From NCBI GenBank assembly GCA_043101615.1, contig JBICID010000008.1, positions 1 to 21,622 on the forward strand: a DNA stretch of 21,622 nt, written 5' to 3'. Positions 1 to 8,439 of the stretch are shown here, in pieces (positions within the stretch are counted from its first letter, which is position 1; each line of letters opens with the position of its first letter). The notes beneath the pieces are model-generated. The model did not search any database and was not told the origin of the DNA. It saw only the letters and a list, made by a program, of their open reading frames with translations. The position numbers and the translations under genes are program-made. The stretch comes from JBLHKT01 sp043101615 (GTDB lineage Bacteria > Planctomycetota > Phycisphaerae > Phycisphaerales > UBA1924).

Positions 1-795
1 CGCCAGGTCGACCGTGAAGCACTCGAGATCGATCGAGCCGGCCAGGGTCTCGACGCGGTCGGACAGGGCCCAGGAGAACGGCAGGTCGTTGACCTGTCGC
101 ACGCCGGTGATCCGCACCATCAGCGTGCGCCGGTCGGTCGACAGCAGCAGCGGGGTTTCCTCGTCCGGGTCGAGACCGGCCATCGGGCGTCCGGCGTCGG
201 AGGTGATCGCGGATCGGTCCACCAGCTCCGCCAGGCGGAGTGGGTCCCGCAGTGTCTGCTCGATGATGGGCCCTGTCGCGGCCCCGGGAGCGCTCAGCAT
301 CGCCTCGGCGCGCGAGAGCTGTCGCGCCATGCCCTCGCGCGTGAGTCGCTGTCCGAACTCCTCGAAGCCCCGCTCGCTCATGAAATAGGGCAGGCGCGGG
401 AGCACGAGCCCGAGCGCGAAGTCCGCGAAGGCGTCGTCCTGCCTGAACCGCACCGAGGCGACCAGGCCGGAGGCCTCCGGGTCGGACTCGATCGCCCGGA
501 CCAACTCCTCCCCGAACCCGGCCAGCCGGTCCTCGGCCCCGGTCGTGATCTCGGGCTCGAGCGTCGCCAGCACGAGCAGTTCGTCCGAGGTGTGGTACTG
601 CTCCGCGATGCGGACCATCGCCCGCGAGGACGGGCTGTCGGACCCGATCATGTCCGACAGCGAGCTCGCCATGTCGATCCGGAGGACGCCCAGCACGGAG
701 ACCGTGGCCACCGCGAGGGCGACCGCGAGCGCGATACGCGGTCTCGCCGCGAACCGGGCCGACCAGGACGAGAGCGCGGCGCCCGACTCTCTCAC
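1..795 (-). CDS. MMPL/RND-family exporter, N-terminal part (runs off window)
   Basis: The minus-strand frame is open without a stop from the GTG at 795 to base 1, giving 265 codons, and continues beyond the window. Residues about 17-37 form one hydrophobic helix after a short basic stretch, followed by a long hydrophilic segment with no further membrane helix. This is the start of an MMPL/RND exporter: first transmembrane helix, then the first large periplasmic loop. The start overlaps the stop of the upstream lipoprotein gene in a GTGA. Exporters of this family occur in aryl-polyene and xanthomonadin clusters, where they are thought to move the pigment or its lipid conjugate out of the inner membrane. 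The family call rests on topology and context, because the diagnostic later helices lie outside the window. Confidence 0.7.
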   Translation of the reverse strand, partial: MRESGAALSSWSARFAARPRIALAVALAVATVSVLGVLRIDMASSLSDMIGSDSPSSRAMVRIAEQYHTSDELLVLATLEPEITTGAEDRLAGFGEELVRAIESDPEASGLVASVRFRQDDAFADFALGLVLPRLPYFMSERGFEEFGQRLTREGMARQLSRAEAMLSAPGAATGPIIEQTLRDPLRLAELVDRSAITSDAGRPMAGLDPDEETPLLLSTDRRTLMVRITGVRQVNDLPFSWALSDRVETLAGSIDLECFTVDLA

Positions 796-1532
796 GGGCC
801 GCCCCCGCCGTCGCGGTCGGGATCCGCCCGCTCGGGGAGGGCCCCGCGTGCGATCGGCGTGTTCAACTCTACCCAGTCGAGCCGGAAGACCGCCTGCCGG
901 TCGTGACTGGAGGCGCTGATCCGCATGGGCCAGACCATGCCCTCGACCTCGCGGTACCGGTCGAGCGTGAACGACCCGGCGCCCGACCCGCCCGCGTCGT
1001 TTCCTTCGATCTCCAGCGACCGCAGCGTCAGGGTCCGACGCTCGATCCCGGCGAGCACCGGGCCGGGCACGCCCGCGACGGTCCCGCGCGCCCGGATCGT
1101 CGCGCCGTCCGTGCCCGCGTCCCTTGCGGCCCGCTCGTAGAACGCGCCGTCGACCCACAGCAGCACCGTCCGCAGGGCGCGCACGCCCTCGACCAGCGTG
1201 TCGCGATCCACCCTGGGATCGGTCTCGCCCTCGACCCGGTCCCCGTCGAGCGTGATGTCCGCGACGGACCGGCCCAGCTTCCACGCACGCACCCGCACCT
1301 GGTCCGGACGGCGTGCCACGATCGCGGCCTCCAGCGTCACGCTGCCGCGATCCGGGTCTCGCACCGTCAGGCTTCCAGCCCCGGAGAACGTTTGCAGCTG
1401 CGAGGCCCTGGACGCCAGCACCCGCAGCGACTCCTCCACGGGGCGAGTCGGGTACGACGGCAGGGGTGCGCGGCACGATGCCAGCAGCAGCATCGGGCAC
1501 GACCACGCCAGCACGCGACGGAGCGTTCTCAC
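792..1532 (-). CDS. Outer-membrane lipoprotein, LolB/LolA-like fold
   Basis: 246 residues, starting at GTG 1532, which overlaps the ligase stop as GTGA. The N-terminus is basic, then hydrophobic, with a lipobox LLASC, so Cys20 is the likely lipidated residue. The mature part is rich in alternating hydrophobic and polar strands (for example around FSGAGSLTV and the VRVRAWKLGR region). This suggests the open beta-barrel lipid carriers of the LolA/LolB/DUF4292 kind, although no residue-level signature proves it. With the LolA-like gene at 8436-9203 it would give the operon both a periplasmic carrier and an outer-membrane acceptor for its product. The small C-terminal tail is glycine-rich and low in complexity. 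Confidence 0.65.
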   Translation of the reverse strand: MRTLRRVLAWSCPMLLLASCRAPLPSYPTRPVEESLRVLASRASQLQTFSGAGSLTVRDPDRGSVTLEAAIVARRPDQVRVRAWKLGRSVADITLDGDRVEGETDPRVDRDTLVEGVRALRTVLLWVDGAFYERAARDAGTDGATIRARGTVAGVPGPVLAGIERRTLTLRSLEIEGNDAGGSGAGSFTLDRYREVEGMVWPMRISASSHDRQAVFRLDWVELNTPIARGALPERADPDRDGGGGP

Positions 1533-2983
1533 ACCGCGCCCCCGATCCCGAGCGTGCGCATCGGCTTGCCGCTCGGCGAGCGGGGCAGTTCGTGCACGAG
1601 CTCGATCTGCCTGGGGACCCTGGCCGGGCCGACCCGCTCGCGCAGGTACGCGCGCAGGGCCGAGGGCGTTGGCGCCCCGGCGCCCGGCTCGGGCACGACG
1701 AGGGCGCGGATCCGGGTGATCGTCTCGGAGGCCGGCATCGGCAGCACCAGGCACTCGCGCACGCCGGGGTGCCCCTCGATGAGCCGCTCCAGCTCGACCG
1801 GGTTGAGCTTGACCCCGCCCGCCTCGATCAGATGGGTGAGCCGCCCGGTGAGACAGACCCGCCCGTGCCCGTCGAGCCGGGCCAGGTCGCCGGTGCGGAA
1901 GTGCCCGTCGTCCAGCTCGAGCGTCCCGTCCGCGTACCCGAGCAGCATCGAGGCGGAGCGCACCGCCAGCTCGCCCTCCTCTCCGCACGCGAGCACGCGG
2001 CCGGAATCCCGGTCCAGCACGCGCACAGAGACGCCTGGCAGGGGCGTGCCGACGGGCACGGGCTCCGGCCCGGGCTCGTTGGGAGGGGCGAGCGGGTCTC
2101 GGAAGAGCACGGTGCCGAGCTCGGTGGCGCCGTAGAGATCCCCGACCGGCACGCCGGTGGCGTGGGTGAAGGCGGCGCGGGTCGAGCCGGCCAGGCGTGA
2201 GCCGGCCGAGAACGCGAGGCGCAGGTCCCCGGCGCCGGCCCACCGGTGCGTGAGCCCCTCGAACAGGATCGGCACACCCGGGAAGACGGTGGCCCCGCCC
2301 GCCAGCCGGGACGCGACGGTGGGCAGGTCGAACACCGGCACGGTCTCCAGGCACGCGCCAGCGAGCAGCCCGCCCGCGATCATGTCCAGCGCGTACGAGT
2401 GCGCGAGCGAGACGGCCAGCAGCACGCGGTCGGCGGGCGTGAGGCGTGCGGCGGCGATGACCTGTCTTGCGTCGGCGTCGAGCGACGGTGCGTCGCGCAG
2501 CGCGAGCTTGCGCGCCCCGGTGGTGCCCGAGGTCACCATCATCACGCCCCCGGGCGGGGCGCCTCGCTCGGGCGGGTCCCCGTCGCGTGCCCGCCACCGC
2601 ATCCAGGGGACGCCGCGCACGCGTGGTTCGGGGGCGAGCACGAGCACAGCGCCCGAGCGTGCGCACAACTCCTCCAGCCCGAACGGCGTGGTCTGCATGG
2701 GGACCGGCAGCACCCACAGCCCGGCCCGGACCGCGCCCAGCAGGGACGCGACCTGGCGCCACCCGCCCGTGCCGTCCAGCACGACCCGGTCTCCGGGGCG
2801 TGCCCGCTCGCCCAGGGCCGCGCCGATCGAGGACGCCTCTTCGAGCAGGCGTGCGTAGCTCAGCGCCGTCTCGTTCCCGTGGGCGTCGAACTCGCGGACG
2901 GCGACACGCCCGGCGTCCTCGCGGGCGACCCGGTCCAGGGCCTCCCACACCGCCCAGCCTGTGCTCGGCGCCTGACCGGTCAC
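1529..2983 (-). CDS. AMP-forming acyl/aryl-acid ligase
   Basis: 484 residues of the ANL superfamily. Visible core motifs are the phosphate-binding loop TSGTTGARK (151-159), YGATE (284-288), the TGD of A7 (364-366), the hinge GR (380-381) and the catalytic lysine in SPSGKPMR (Lys473). The start is the GTG at 2983, overlapping the preceding oxidoreductase stop as GTGA. The length suits a single-domain ligase without a carrier domain. Beside a chorismatase and an acyl carrier protein, the likely reaction is ATP-dependent activation of a hydroxybenzoate starter and its transfer to the carrier protein or CoA, as for XanA2 in xanthomonadin synthesis. Substrate choice cannot be read from the sequence by eye. 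A fatty-acid substrate is the alternative. Confidence 0.85.
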   Translation of the reverse strand: MTGQAPSTGWAVWEALDRVAREDAGRVAVREFDAHGNETALSYARLLEEASSIGAALGERARPGDRVVLDGTGGWRQVASLLGAVRAGLWVLPVPMQTTPFGLEELCARSGAVLVLAPEPRVRGVPWMRWRARDGDPPERGAPPGGVMMVTSGTTGARKLALRDAPSLDADARQVIAAARLTPADRVLLAVSLAHSYALDMIAGGLLAGACLETVPVFDLPTVASRLAGGATVFPGVPILFEGLTHRWAGAGDLRLAFSAGSRLAGSTRAAFTHATGVPVGDLYGATELGTVLFRDPLAPPNEPGPEPVPVGTPLPGVSVRVLDRDSGRVLACGEEGELAVRSASMLLGYADGTLELDDGHFRTGDLARLDGHGRVCLTGRLTHLIEAGGVKLNPVELERLIEGHPGVRECLVLPMPASETITRIRALVVPEPGAGAPTPSALRAYLRERVGPARVPRQIELVHELPRSPSGKPMRTLGIGGAV

Positions 2984-4332
2984 GCCGTGAGCGCCGTCTG
3001 CGAGGCCTTGGGCTCGATCCCGGCGTGCGTGTCGGCGCCGGCCCAGGCCACGGGCTCGCAGTCCTGCAGGCGGAAGGGCTCGTGGCGTGGCACGAGGCGA
3101 CCGGTCCGCTCGTGCAGGTCGATCATCCGGTCGAGCAGCGCGACCCGCCAGCGGTGCCTGAGGCGTGGCCTCGGGAACACCCGCCCCGCGACGATGGAGA
3201 GCACCGCGTTGTGGATGCCCAGCGGGCCGCTGCCGGTCATGATGAACTCGCGGAAGGGGTGTCGGTAGAAGCGGTCGATCATCGCGAAGAGCGGCGCCGA
3301 GTGCCGGTCCACCGCGCGGGCATACTCCGAGCGCACGCGCGCGGCGCTCGCGGGGTCTCGCAGCACGCGGGCCGCGCACTCCGCGGCGTGACGCCCGCTG
3401 GCCATCGCCAGGCTGACGCCGGTGGAGAAGACCGGGTCCACGAAGACCGCGGCGTCTCCGACCAGGAAGTACCCCTCGCCTGCGTACGGGCGGCACGCGT
3501 ACGAGAAGTCGGCGCACACCCGGTTGGTCCCCGGCCCGGTGGCGTTGCGCATCGCGGTGCGCACGAACGGGCAGCGCTCGATCCCCCAGCGCAGGGCCCC
3601 GTCGGCCCGGAGGCCCCGCTCGCGGACCACGCCCGGACGCATCACCAGCCCCACGCTGGTGCGGTGCTCGTCGAGCGGTATGAGCCAGAACCAGCCGTCG
3701 TCGCACATCACGATGACCGACGACCCGCGGGCCTCTCCAGGCGGGTGCTCCACGCCGCGGAAGTGCTCGAAGTACGCGACCCGCTGCATGTGCTCGATCG
3801 GCGTGCGGGTGCCCAGGTGACGCCCGACGACCGCCCCCTGCCCGCTCGCGTCGATCAGCACGCGCGAGGACAGCACGCCCGTGTCGGTGCGGACGGCGGC
3901 GCCCCCGGCGCCCAGCGACTCGATCGCCTCGACCCGGACCCCCTCCCGGATCTCGACCCCCTCGTCTCGGGCCGCGTCCAGCAGCAGCTTGTCCAGGTGC
4001 GCCCGCTCGAGGTTCAGCGTGCGGCTCTTGCGCCCGGCGTCGCGCTGCGGGAACCAGAACAGCGTCGGCTGCTCCGAGTCGCCCATCGCGAACGCGGCCC
4101 CGTACTTGGGCACGTGCGCCAGCGACTCGGCACGCTCGCCCAGGCCCAGCCCCTCCAGGAACTCGAAGGTGTGCGGCAGCAGCGACTCGCCCAGGTGGAA
4201 CCGCGGGAAGGTCTCACGCTCCAGCACGCGCACCGACAGCCCGGCGCGGGCGGCGCAGATCGCCGCGACCGCGCCGCCCGGCCCGGCGCCGATGATCGTC
4301 ACGTCTCGCACGTCCGGGGCGGGGCGCGTCAC
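2980..4332 (-). CDS. Flavin-dependent halogenase-like FAD oxidoreductase
   Basis: 450 residues. A dinucleotide-binding GAGPGG lies at 16-20 near the N-terminus, and a second FAD contact GDAA at 292-295. Three halogenase hallmarks are visible: WFWLIP at 214-219, matching WxWxIP; FVDPVFSTG at 297-305, matching the F-P-S-G motif; and Lys76 in VPKYGAAF, where the catalytic lysine is expected. The start is GTG 4332, overlapping the chorismatase stop as GTGA. In this context it could brominate or chlorinate the aryl ring, as in brominated xanthomonadins, probably on a carrier-bound intermediate. Close relatives with these motifs may be plain FAD oxidoreductases, for example geranylgeranyl-reductase-like enzymes, so halogenation is likely but unproven. 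No separate flavin reductase is seen in the window. Confidence 0.68.
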   Translation of the reverse strand: MTRPAPDVRDVTIIGAGPGGAVAAICAARAGLSVRVLERETFPRFHLGESLLPHTFEFLEGLGLGERAESLAHVPKYGAAFAMGDSEQPTLFWFPQRDAGRKSRTLNLERAHLDKLLLDAARDEGVEIREGVRVEAIESLGAGGAAVRTDTGVLSSRVLIDASGQGAVVGRHLGTRTPIEHMQRVAYFEHFRGVEHPPGEARGSSVIVMCDDGWFWLIPLDEHRTSVGLVMRPGVVRERGLRADGALRWGIERCPFVRTAMRNATGPGTNRVCADFSYACRPYAGEGYFLVGDAAVFVDPVFSTGVSLAMASGRHAAECAARVLRDPASAARVRSEYARAVDRHSAPLFAMIDRFYRHPFREFIMTGSGPLGIHNAVLSIVAGRVFPRPRLRHRWRVALLDRMIDLHERTGRLVPRHEPFRLQDCEPVAWAGADTHAGIEPKASQTALTA

Positions 4333-5303
4333 GCCCCGAACCCTTCGCCGACGCGCACCACACCCTCGACCTCGACCAGCAGCTCGGCGCGGCACAGGTC
4401 GGCGCGGACGAGCTCGACCTCGCGACCGCCGGTCGCTCGAAGCAGCCCCGCGCGGATCGCCCCGTCGTGCGACGGCTCGGGCGAGTAGGCCCGGACCTCC
4501 TCGAGACGGGCGATCGGGTCCTCCGGGCCGTCGTGCACGCTCCCGATCAGGGCGCGCAGGTTCGCCAGCGTCTCGTCGAGCTGATCGGGGAGCGAGCCCT
4601 CGTGCAGGCTCTCCTCGCCCAGGATGCTCGCGGTGCCCGCGACGATCAGCGTGCGGTCCGGACCCCGCCCGACCAGGCTGGCACGCGCGAAGCAGGGCGG
4701 CCTGGGCCCGTACCGGGGCGAGTACCCGTAGGCCGGGCGCTGACGCGGGTTCTCGACGGGCGTCGGGGGCTCGTCCATCGCCAGCACGTGCACGTGCAGC
4801 GCGTCGCCCTCGTGCCCGACCCCGGTCGCCGCGGGAAGGCACTCGGCGAGCCGGCCCCCGAACCACTCGCTGACCGCGTCGTGGCGCCCGAGGTTGAAGG
4901 CCATGTAGCGGTCCAGCGACTCACCGGCGTCGCGCACCGGCTGGGTGATGCCGGGGATGAAGTTCCAGACGCGGACCGGGAACCGGCGCGGGCCGATCAG
5001 CTCTCGGTGCAGCCCGTAGGCCCGGCGTGTCGCCTCGCGCAGCCCCGGGGCCGAGAGGGCGCGAGCGCCGGGCAGCACGACCGACAGCAGCGAGGCGTGC
5101 GCCCCGTGCAGCGCCTCGCAGAACGCCGGGCCGTCTCGACGGCGTTCCGGCGACACGGCGCCCTCCGATCCCGTTTCCGCCATCGCCCTGGCCCACCGCG
5201 GCACGCCGACCGATCGCGCCCCGTGCGTCTGCGACCCCGTGCGATAGCGAAGGCGCACGCCCCGGATCGACTCGGTCTGACGGGTTGTGGGCGGCGGGAT
5301 CAT
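4329..5303 (-). CDS. Chorismatase (XanB2/Hyg5/FkbO family)
   Basis: 324 residues. The family is recognised from RVWNFIPGI (111-119), a PAATGVG segment, ENPRQ followed by YGPRPPCFARA (184-208), AGTASILGE (222-230) and the C-terminal DLCRAELLVEVEG. These enzymes hydrolyse chorismate to pyruvate plus an aromatic or dihydro-aromatic acid. From memory of FkbO, which has Ala at the two diagnostic sites, this protein instead carries Gly223 and Cys304, with the catalytic Glu311 seven residues on, as in Hyg5. That predicts 3-hydroxybenzoate rather than the dihydrodiol product. It is often annotated as pteridine-dependent deoxygenase-like. The ATG at 5303 gives a normal N-terminal length. Met41 (5183) is an alternative start, and neither has a strong ribosome site. 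It supplies the pathway's starter acid. Confidence 0.88.
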   Translation of the reverse strand: MIPPPTTRQTESIRGVRLRYRTGSQTHGARSVGVPRWARAMAETGSEGAVSPERRRDGPAFCEALHGAHASLLSVVLPGARALSAPGLREATRRAYGLHRELIGPRRFPVRVWNFIPGITQPVRDAGESLDRYMAFNLGRHDAVSEWFGGRLAECLPAATGVGHEGDALHVHVLAMDEPPTPVENPRQRPAYGYSPRYGPRPPCFARASLVGRGPDRTLIVAGTASILGEESLHEGSLPDQLDETLANLRALIGSVHDGPEDPIARLEEVRAYSPEPSHDGAIRAGLLRATGGREVELVRADLCRAELLVEVEGVVRVGEGFGA

Positions 5304-5346
5304 GCAACGAGTCTAGCAGGAAACGGGATGCGGCCATCCGTGAGCC

Positions 5347-7500
5347 TCAGCCGAACAACGCCTGCCCGCACGCGCGATCCACGAAGTCGTGGCAGACCAC
5401 GCCCGCCGAGACCGGCCCACGCGCCAGCAGGGCGCCGATCGCCGCCAGGGGCGTCACGCTGTAGAGTTCGGGCAGGCGCGCGCACAAACCGGACGCGTGC
5501 TCGCCGGTGCGTGGAGTGCGCAAGGGGCGGTCCTCGACCAGCTCGTCGACGTCCCCCAGCATCCCGCGCCACGCGTGCTCGTCCGGCACGCCCTCCGCCC
5601 AGGCGCACGGTCCGAGCCGCGCCAGCACGCGCGCCCCGCGCGCCTCCGCGGCGCGCCGGGCCTCGACCACGAACGAGACCGCGCCCGCGGAGGCACGCCC
5701 GGCCGAGGCCAGCCCGCAGCGTTCGTGGGCGGTGTTCGCGATCTCGGAGTGCTCCTCGGCGGCGGTGACGAGGCAGCGCTCGCAGCGACCCTCGCGCACG
5801 CGCAGCGCGGCCAGGGCGAGCGCCTCGAGCCCCGCGGTCCGCGTCCCGATGATCGTCTGGCACCCGGCGCGCAGCCCGAGCCCCATGCTCAGGTGGGCCG
5901 CGGCGGCGTTGGGCACGCCCTCCGCGAACCAGACCGGGTTCGCCGCGTCCAGCCCCTCTCGAACGATCTGCCCGTAGTACCGCTCGCAGTAATCGCTGGA
6001 CCCGTGCGACGTGCCCAGCACGGCGCCGCAGTCGCGCAGGTCGTCCTCGCCCAGGCCCGCGTGCCGGGCGGCGTCGCCGGCGGAGGCCAGGCTGAGGCGG
6101 GCGTACTCGCTCACGCGGCGCAGGCGACGGGCCTCGAGCAGGTGGGCGTAGTCCGAGCCCGCGATCGGGCCGCCCGCCGGCGCCGCGCCCGACAGCACCA
6201 GCCGGGCGAAGGCCTCGAACCCCACCAGCCCGGGCAGCACGACGCCGACTCCCGTGATCACCGGCTGGTCCGACCCGTCGCGCTCGGGGTGGGCGTGTGG
6301 GCTCGCGTCCGCATCCTCGCGCAGCACGACGGCGGTGTTCGAGCCGCCGAAACCCAGGGAGAGATTCAGCGTCGCCCGGATGCTCGCGCCGCGGCGCGCG
6401 TGCCGCTCGAGGCGGAGGCGCGGGAACGCCCCGTCCCGGTGCGCGGCGCCGTGCGTCGGGGGCACGACCCCGCGGCGCATCGCTTCCAGCGCCAGGATCA
6501 GCTCCACCGCGCCGGCCCCGCCCAGCGTGTGCCCAAGCGCCCCCTTCAGCCCGACCACCGGCGTGTCGGGCAGCGCCTCGCCCAGCGCGAGCTCCAGGGC
6601 CGCGTACTCCGCGGCGTCGTTCGCGGGCGTGCCCGTGGCGTGCGCCGACACCAGCCCCAGGTCCGCCGGCCCCAGCCCGCTCTCGCCCAGCGCCCCCCGG
6701 ATCGCCGCGGCGGCCCCGGCGCCGTCCGGGCGGGGCTGCGTGAGGTGGAAGGTGTCCGAGGACTCGGCGTATCCCCCCACCAGCGCCAGCGGCTCGGCGC
6801 CGCGTGCCCTCGCATCGCCCAGGCGTTCGAGCACCAGCACGCCGTACCCCTCGCCCGTCTTCATGCCCCGGCGATCGCGCCCGAAGGGGCGGAGCGACTC
6901 TGGCGTGACCAGGCGCAGCGCGTTGAACCCGGCGTAGGCGTACTCGCTGACGGTGTCGTACCCGCCGGCGATCACGGCGTCGGCCAGGCCGGCCCGCAGC
7001 AGGCTCATCCCGAGCCCGACGCTCGAGAGGCCCGACGAGCACGCGGCGCACGTGGTCAGGCGCAGCCCGCCCACCCCGATACCCTCGACCGCGCCGTCGA
7101 GCGTCGCCCCGGCCAGGAAGGACGCCAGCTGGGCGGTGTCGCCCGACCGGAGGTAGGCCCCGGCGGACCGCATGCCGTGCAGCGTCGAGCCGAGCACGGT
7201 GGCGATGCGCGCTCCGTGCGGGCCGTCCCCGCCGACGGTGAGCCCGGCGTCCGCGAGCGCGTCGCGCACCGCCGCCCGCAGGTAGAGGATCGCGCGATCG
7301 GTGCTGTCTTCAATCTCGGAGGGGCGGAGCTCGACCGCCTGCCCGCCGCCGTGGTCGGGCACGGGCGTCTGCTCGAGCGCGGGCATCGGCCCGAGGCCCA
7401 CCCGCCCGGAGGCGACGGCCTCGAACACCTGGCCGCGCCCTCGCCCCAGCGAGGCGATGAGCCCGGTCCCCGTGATCGCGATGTGCGCCTGCTCGCTCAT
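5347..7500 (-). CDS. Fused ketosynthase and chain-length-factor-like protein
   Basis: 717 residues in two parts. Residues 1-395 are a complete FabF-type ketosynthase: active-site Cys154 in CAACSSG, His287 in HATGT, Lys319 and His324 in KGALGHT, and the C-terminal GFGGSN loop. After a charged linker rich in His, Asp and Pro (396-412), residues 413-717 restart with PVITGVGVV and follow a second ketosynthase N-terminal half (GTSHGSSDY, then GTRTAGLEA). There the nucleophile position appears to be Arg554 or a neighbour instead of Cys, and the HAT and GHT histidine motifs are absent. This matches a chain-length factor of the truncated kind used in aryl-polyene synthases, where it pairs with the active ketosynthase as a separate subunit. 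Here both are one chain. It starts 6 bases after the acyltransferase stop. Confidence 0.88.
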   Translation of the reverse strand: MSEQAHIAITGTGLIASLGRGRGQVFEAVASGRVGLGPMPALEQTPVPDHGGGQAVELRPSEIEDSTDRAILYLRAAVRDALADAGLTVGGDGPHGARIATVLGSTLHGMRSAGAYLRSGDTAQLASFLAGATLDGAVEGIGVGGLRLTTCAACSSGLSSVGLGMSLLRAGLADAVIAGGYDTVSEYAYAGFNALRLVTPESLRPFGRDRRGMKTGEGYGVLVLERLGDARARGAEPLALVGGYAESSDTFHLTQPRPDGAGAAAAIRGALGESGLGPADLGLVSAHATGTPANDAAEYAALELALGEALPDTPVVGLKGALGHTLGGAGAVELILALEAMRRGVVPPTHGAAHRDGAFPRLRLERHARRGASIRATLNLSLGFGGSNTAVVLREDADASPHAHPERDGSDQPVITGVGVVLPGLVGFEAFARLVLSGAAPAGGPIAGSDYAHLLEARRLRRVSEYARLSLASAGDAARHAGLGEDDLRDCGAVLGTSHGSSDYCERYYGQIVREGLDAANPVWFAEGVPNAAAAHLSMGLGLRAGCQTIIGTRTAGLEALALAALRVREGRCERCLVTAAEEHSEIANTAHERCGLASAGRASAGAVSFVVEARRAAEARGARVLARLGPCAWAEGVPDEHAWRGMLGDVDELVEDRPLRTPRTGEHASGLCARLPELYSVTPLAAIGALLARGPVSAGVVCHDFVDRACGQALFG

Positions 7501-7506
7501 GCCGGT

Positions 7507-8439
7507 TCAGGATACCCCCGCCCCGGCCGGGTGCTGATCCTCGACCAAGACCGGGTGCAGGCACAGCCACTGCGTCGGGTAGGCCCGCACGACGCCCTCT
7601 ATCCGGTGCGCGACGATCGGCGTGATCGGGTCCGGCTCGCCGGGGCGGGCCGGGTGCTCGCCGGGCTCGATCGGCTCGGTCAGCTCGACGCGCACGCCGC
7701 CGTCGTCGGTCTCGATCGCGAAGACCGGGATGACGGGCGCTCCGGCGAGTCGCGCCAGTCGTGCCGGGCCGGTGGGGACGCGCAGGCGTCCGCCCAGGAA
7801 GGGGACTTCGACGCCCCGCTGACCCGGCATGCACCGGTCGCCCTGCATGAGCACGACCTCGTCGCGGGCCAGCGCGTCGCGCAGCGCGATCCAGGTCGCC
7901 AGCCCCTCGTCCACGGGCGCCTCGAGCACGCCCAGGCGCTCCCGCTGGCGCGAGCGGAGTCGCTCGAACACGGCGAACTCGTCGCGCCGGAAGACGACGT
8001 GCACGCGCGGCTCGATGGTCCGCAGGACCGCGATCGCCGTCTCGAACGAGCCCAGGTGCGCCGTGACCAGCACCGCCCCGCGCCCGGCGGCGCGGGCGCC
8101 GAGGTACCCCTCGCGCCCGCCGATCTCGACCACGCGCGCCGCGATCTGGTCGGGCGTGCGACCGCTGTTGGACCCGATCTCGAGCACCGCGTCGTAGAAC
8201 CGCCCCAGCACGCCCAGCGCGTAGCGCCGCGCCCCGCGCCCCGAGCACGCAGGGCCGAGCAGGCGCGCGGCGTTCGCGCGCGTGGCGGATCGCACCGAGC
8301 CCGAGGTCAGCAGGGCCAGGCGCACCGCCGGGGCCCTGAGCAGGCGGGGCGCCCACGGCGCACGCTCCGAGCACCAGAACAACGCCCGCAGCCACCACGA
8401 CGCCCACCGGCGGGACACGCGAGACCAGAGCCCGCTCAC
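7507..8439 (-). CDS. LpxL/HtrB-like lipid acyltransferase
   Basis: 310 residues, starting at GTG 8439, which overlaps the LolA-like stop as GTGA. The N-terminus has an amphipathic, Trp-rich membrane-anchor segment (about 5-45). The catalytic motif is HLGSFE (His128, Glu133), the HX4E dyad of late lipid A acyltransferases. The family feature RxNAARLLG lies before it and QGDRCMPGQRG, followed by a PFLGG segment, after it. The protein would act on the cytoplasmic face of the inner membrane, moving an acyl group from a carrier protein to a lipid acceptor. In aryl-polyene and flexirubin-like clusters such enzymes are thought to join the polyene to a lipid. A lipid A role cannot be excluded, but its place inside this operon argues for pathway use. 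Confidence 0.8.
   Translation of the reverse strand: MSGLWSRVSRRWASWWLRALFWCSERAPWAPRLLRAPAVRLALLTSGSVRSATRANAARLLGPACSGRGARRYALGVLGRFYDAVLEIGSNSGRTPDQIAARVVEIGGREGYLGARAAGRGAVLVTAHLGSFETAIAVLRTIEPRVHVVFRRDEFAVFERLRSRQRERLGVLEAPVDEGLATWIALRDALARDEVVLMQGDRCMPGQRGVEVPFLGGRLRVPTGPARLARLAGAPVIPVFAIETDDGGVRVELTEPIEPGEHPARPGEPDPITPIVAHRIEGVVRAYPTQWLCLHPVLVEDQHPAGAGVS

Noticed and set aside
1536..2948. Long upstream extension of the lipoprotein frame through the ligase gene
   Set aside because: The extension is Arg/Pro/Ala-rich shadow sequence. The GTG at 1532 gives a clean lipoprotein signal and a GTGA overlap.
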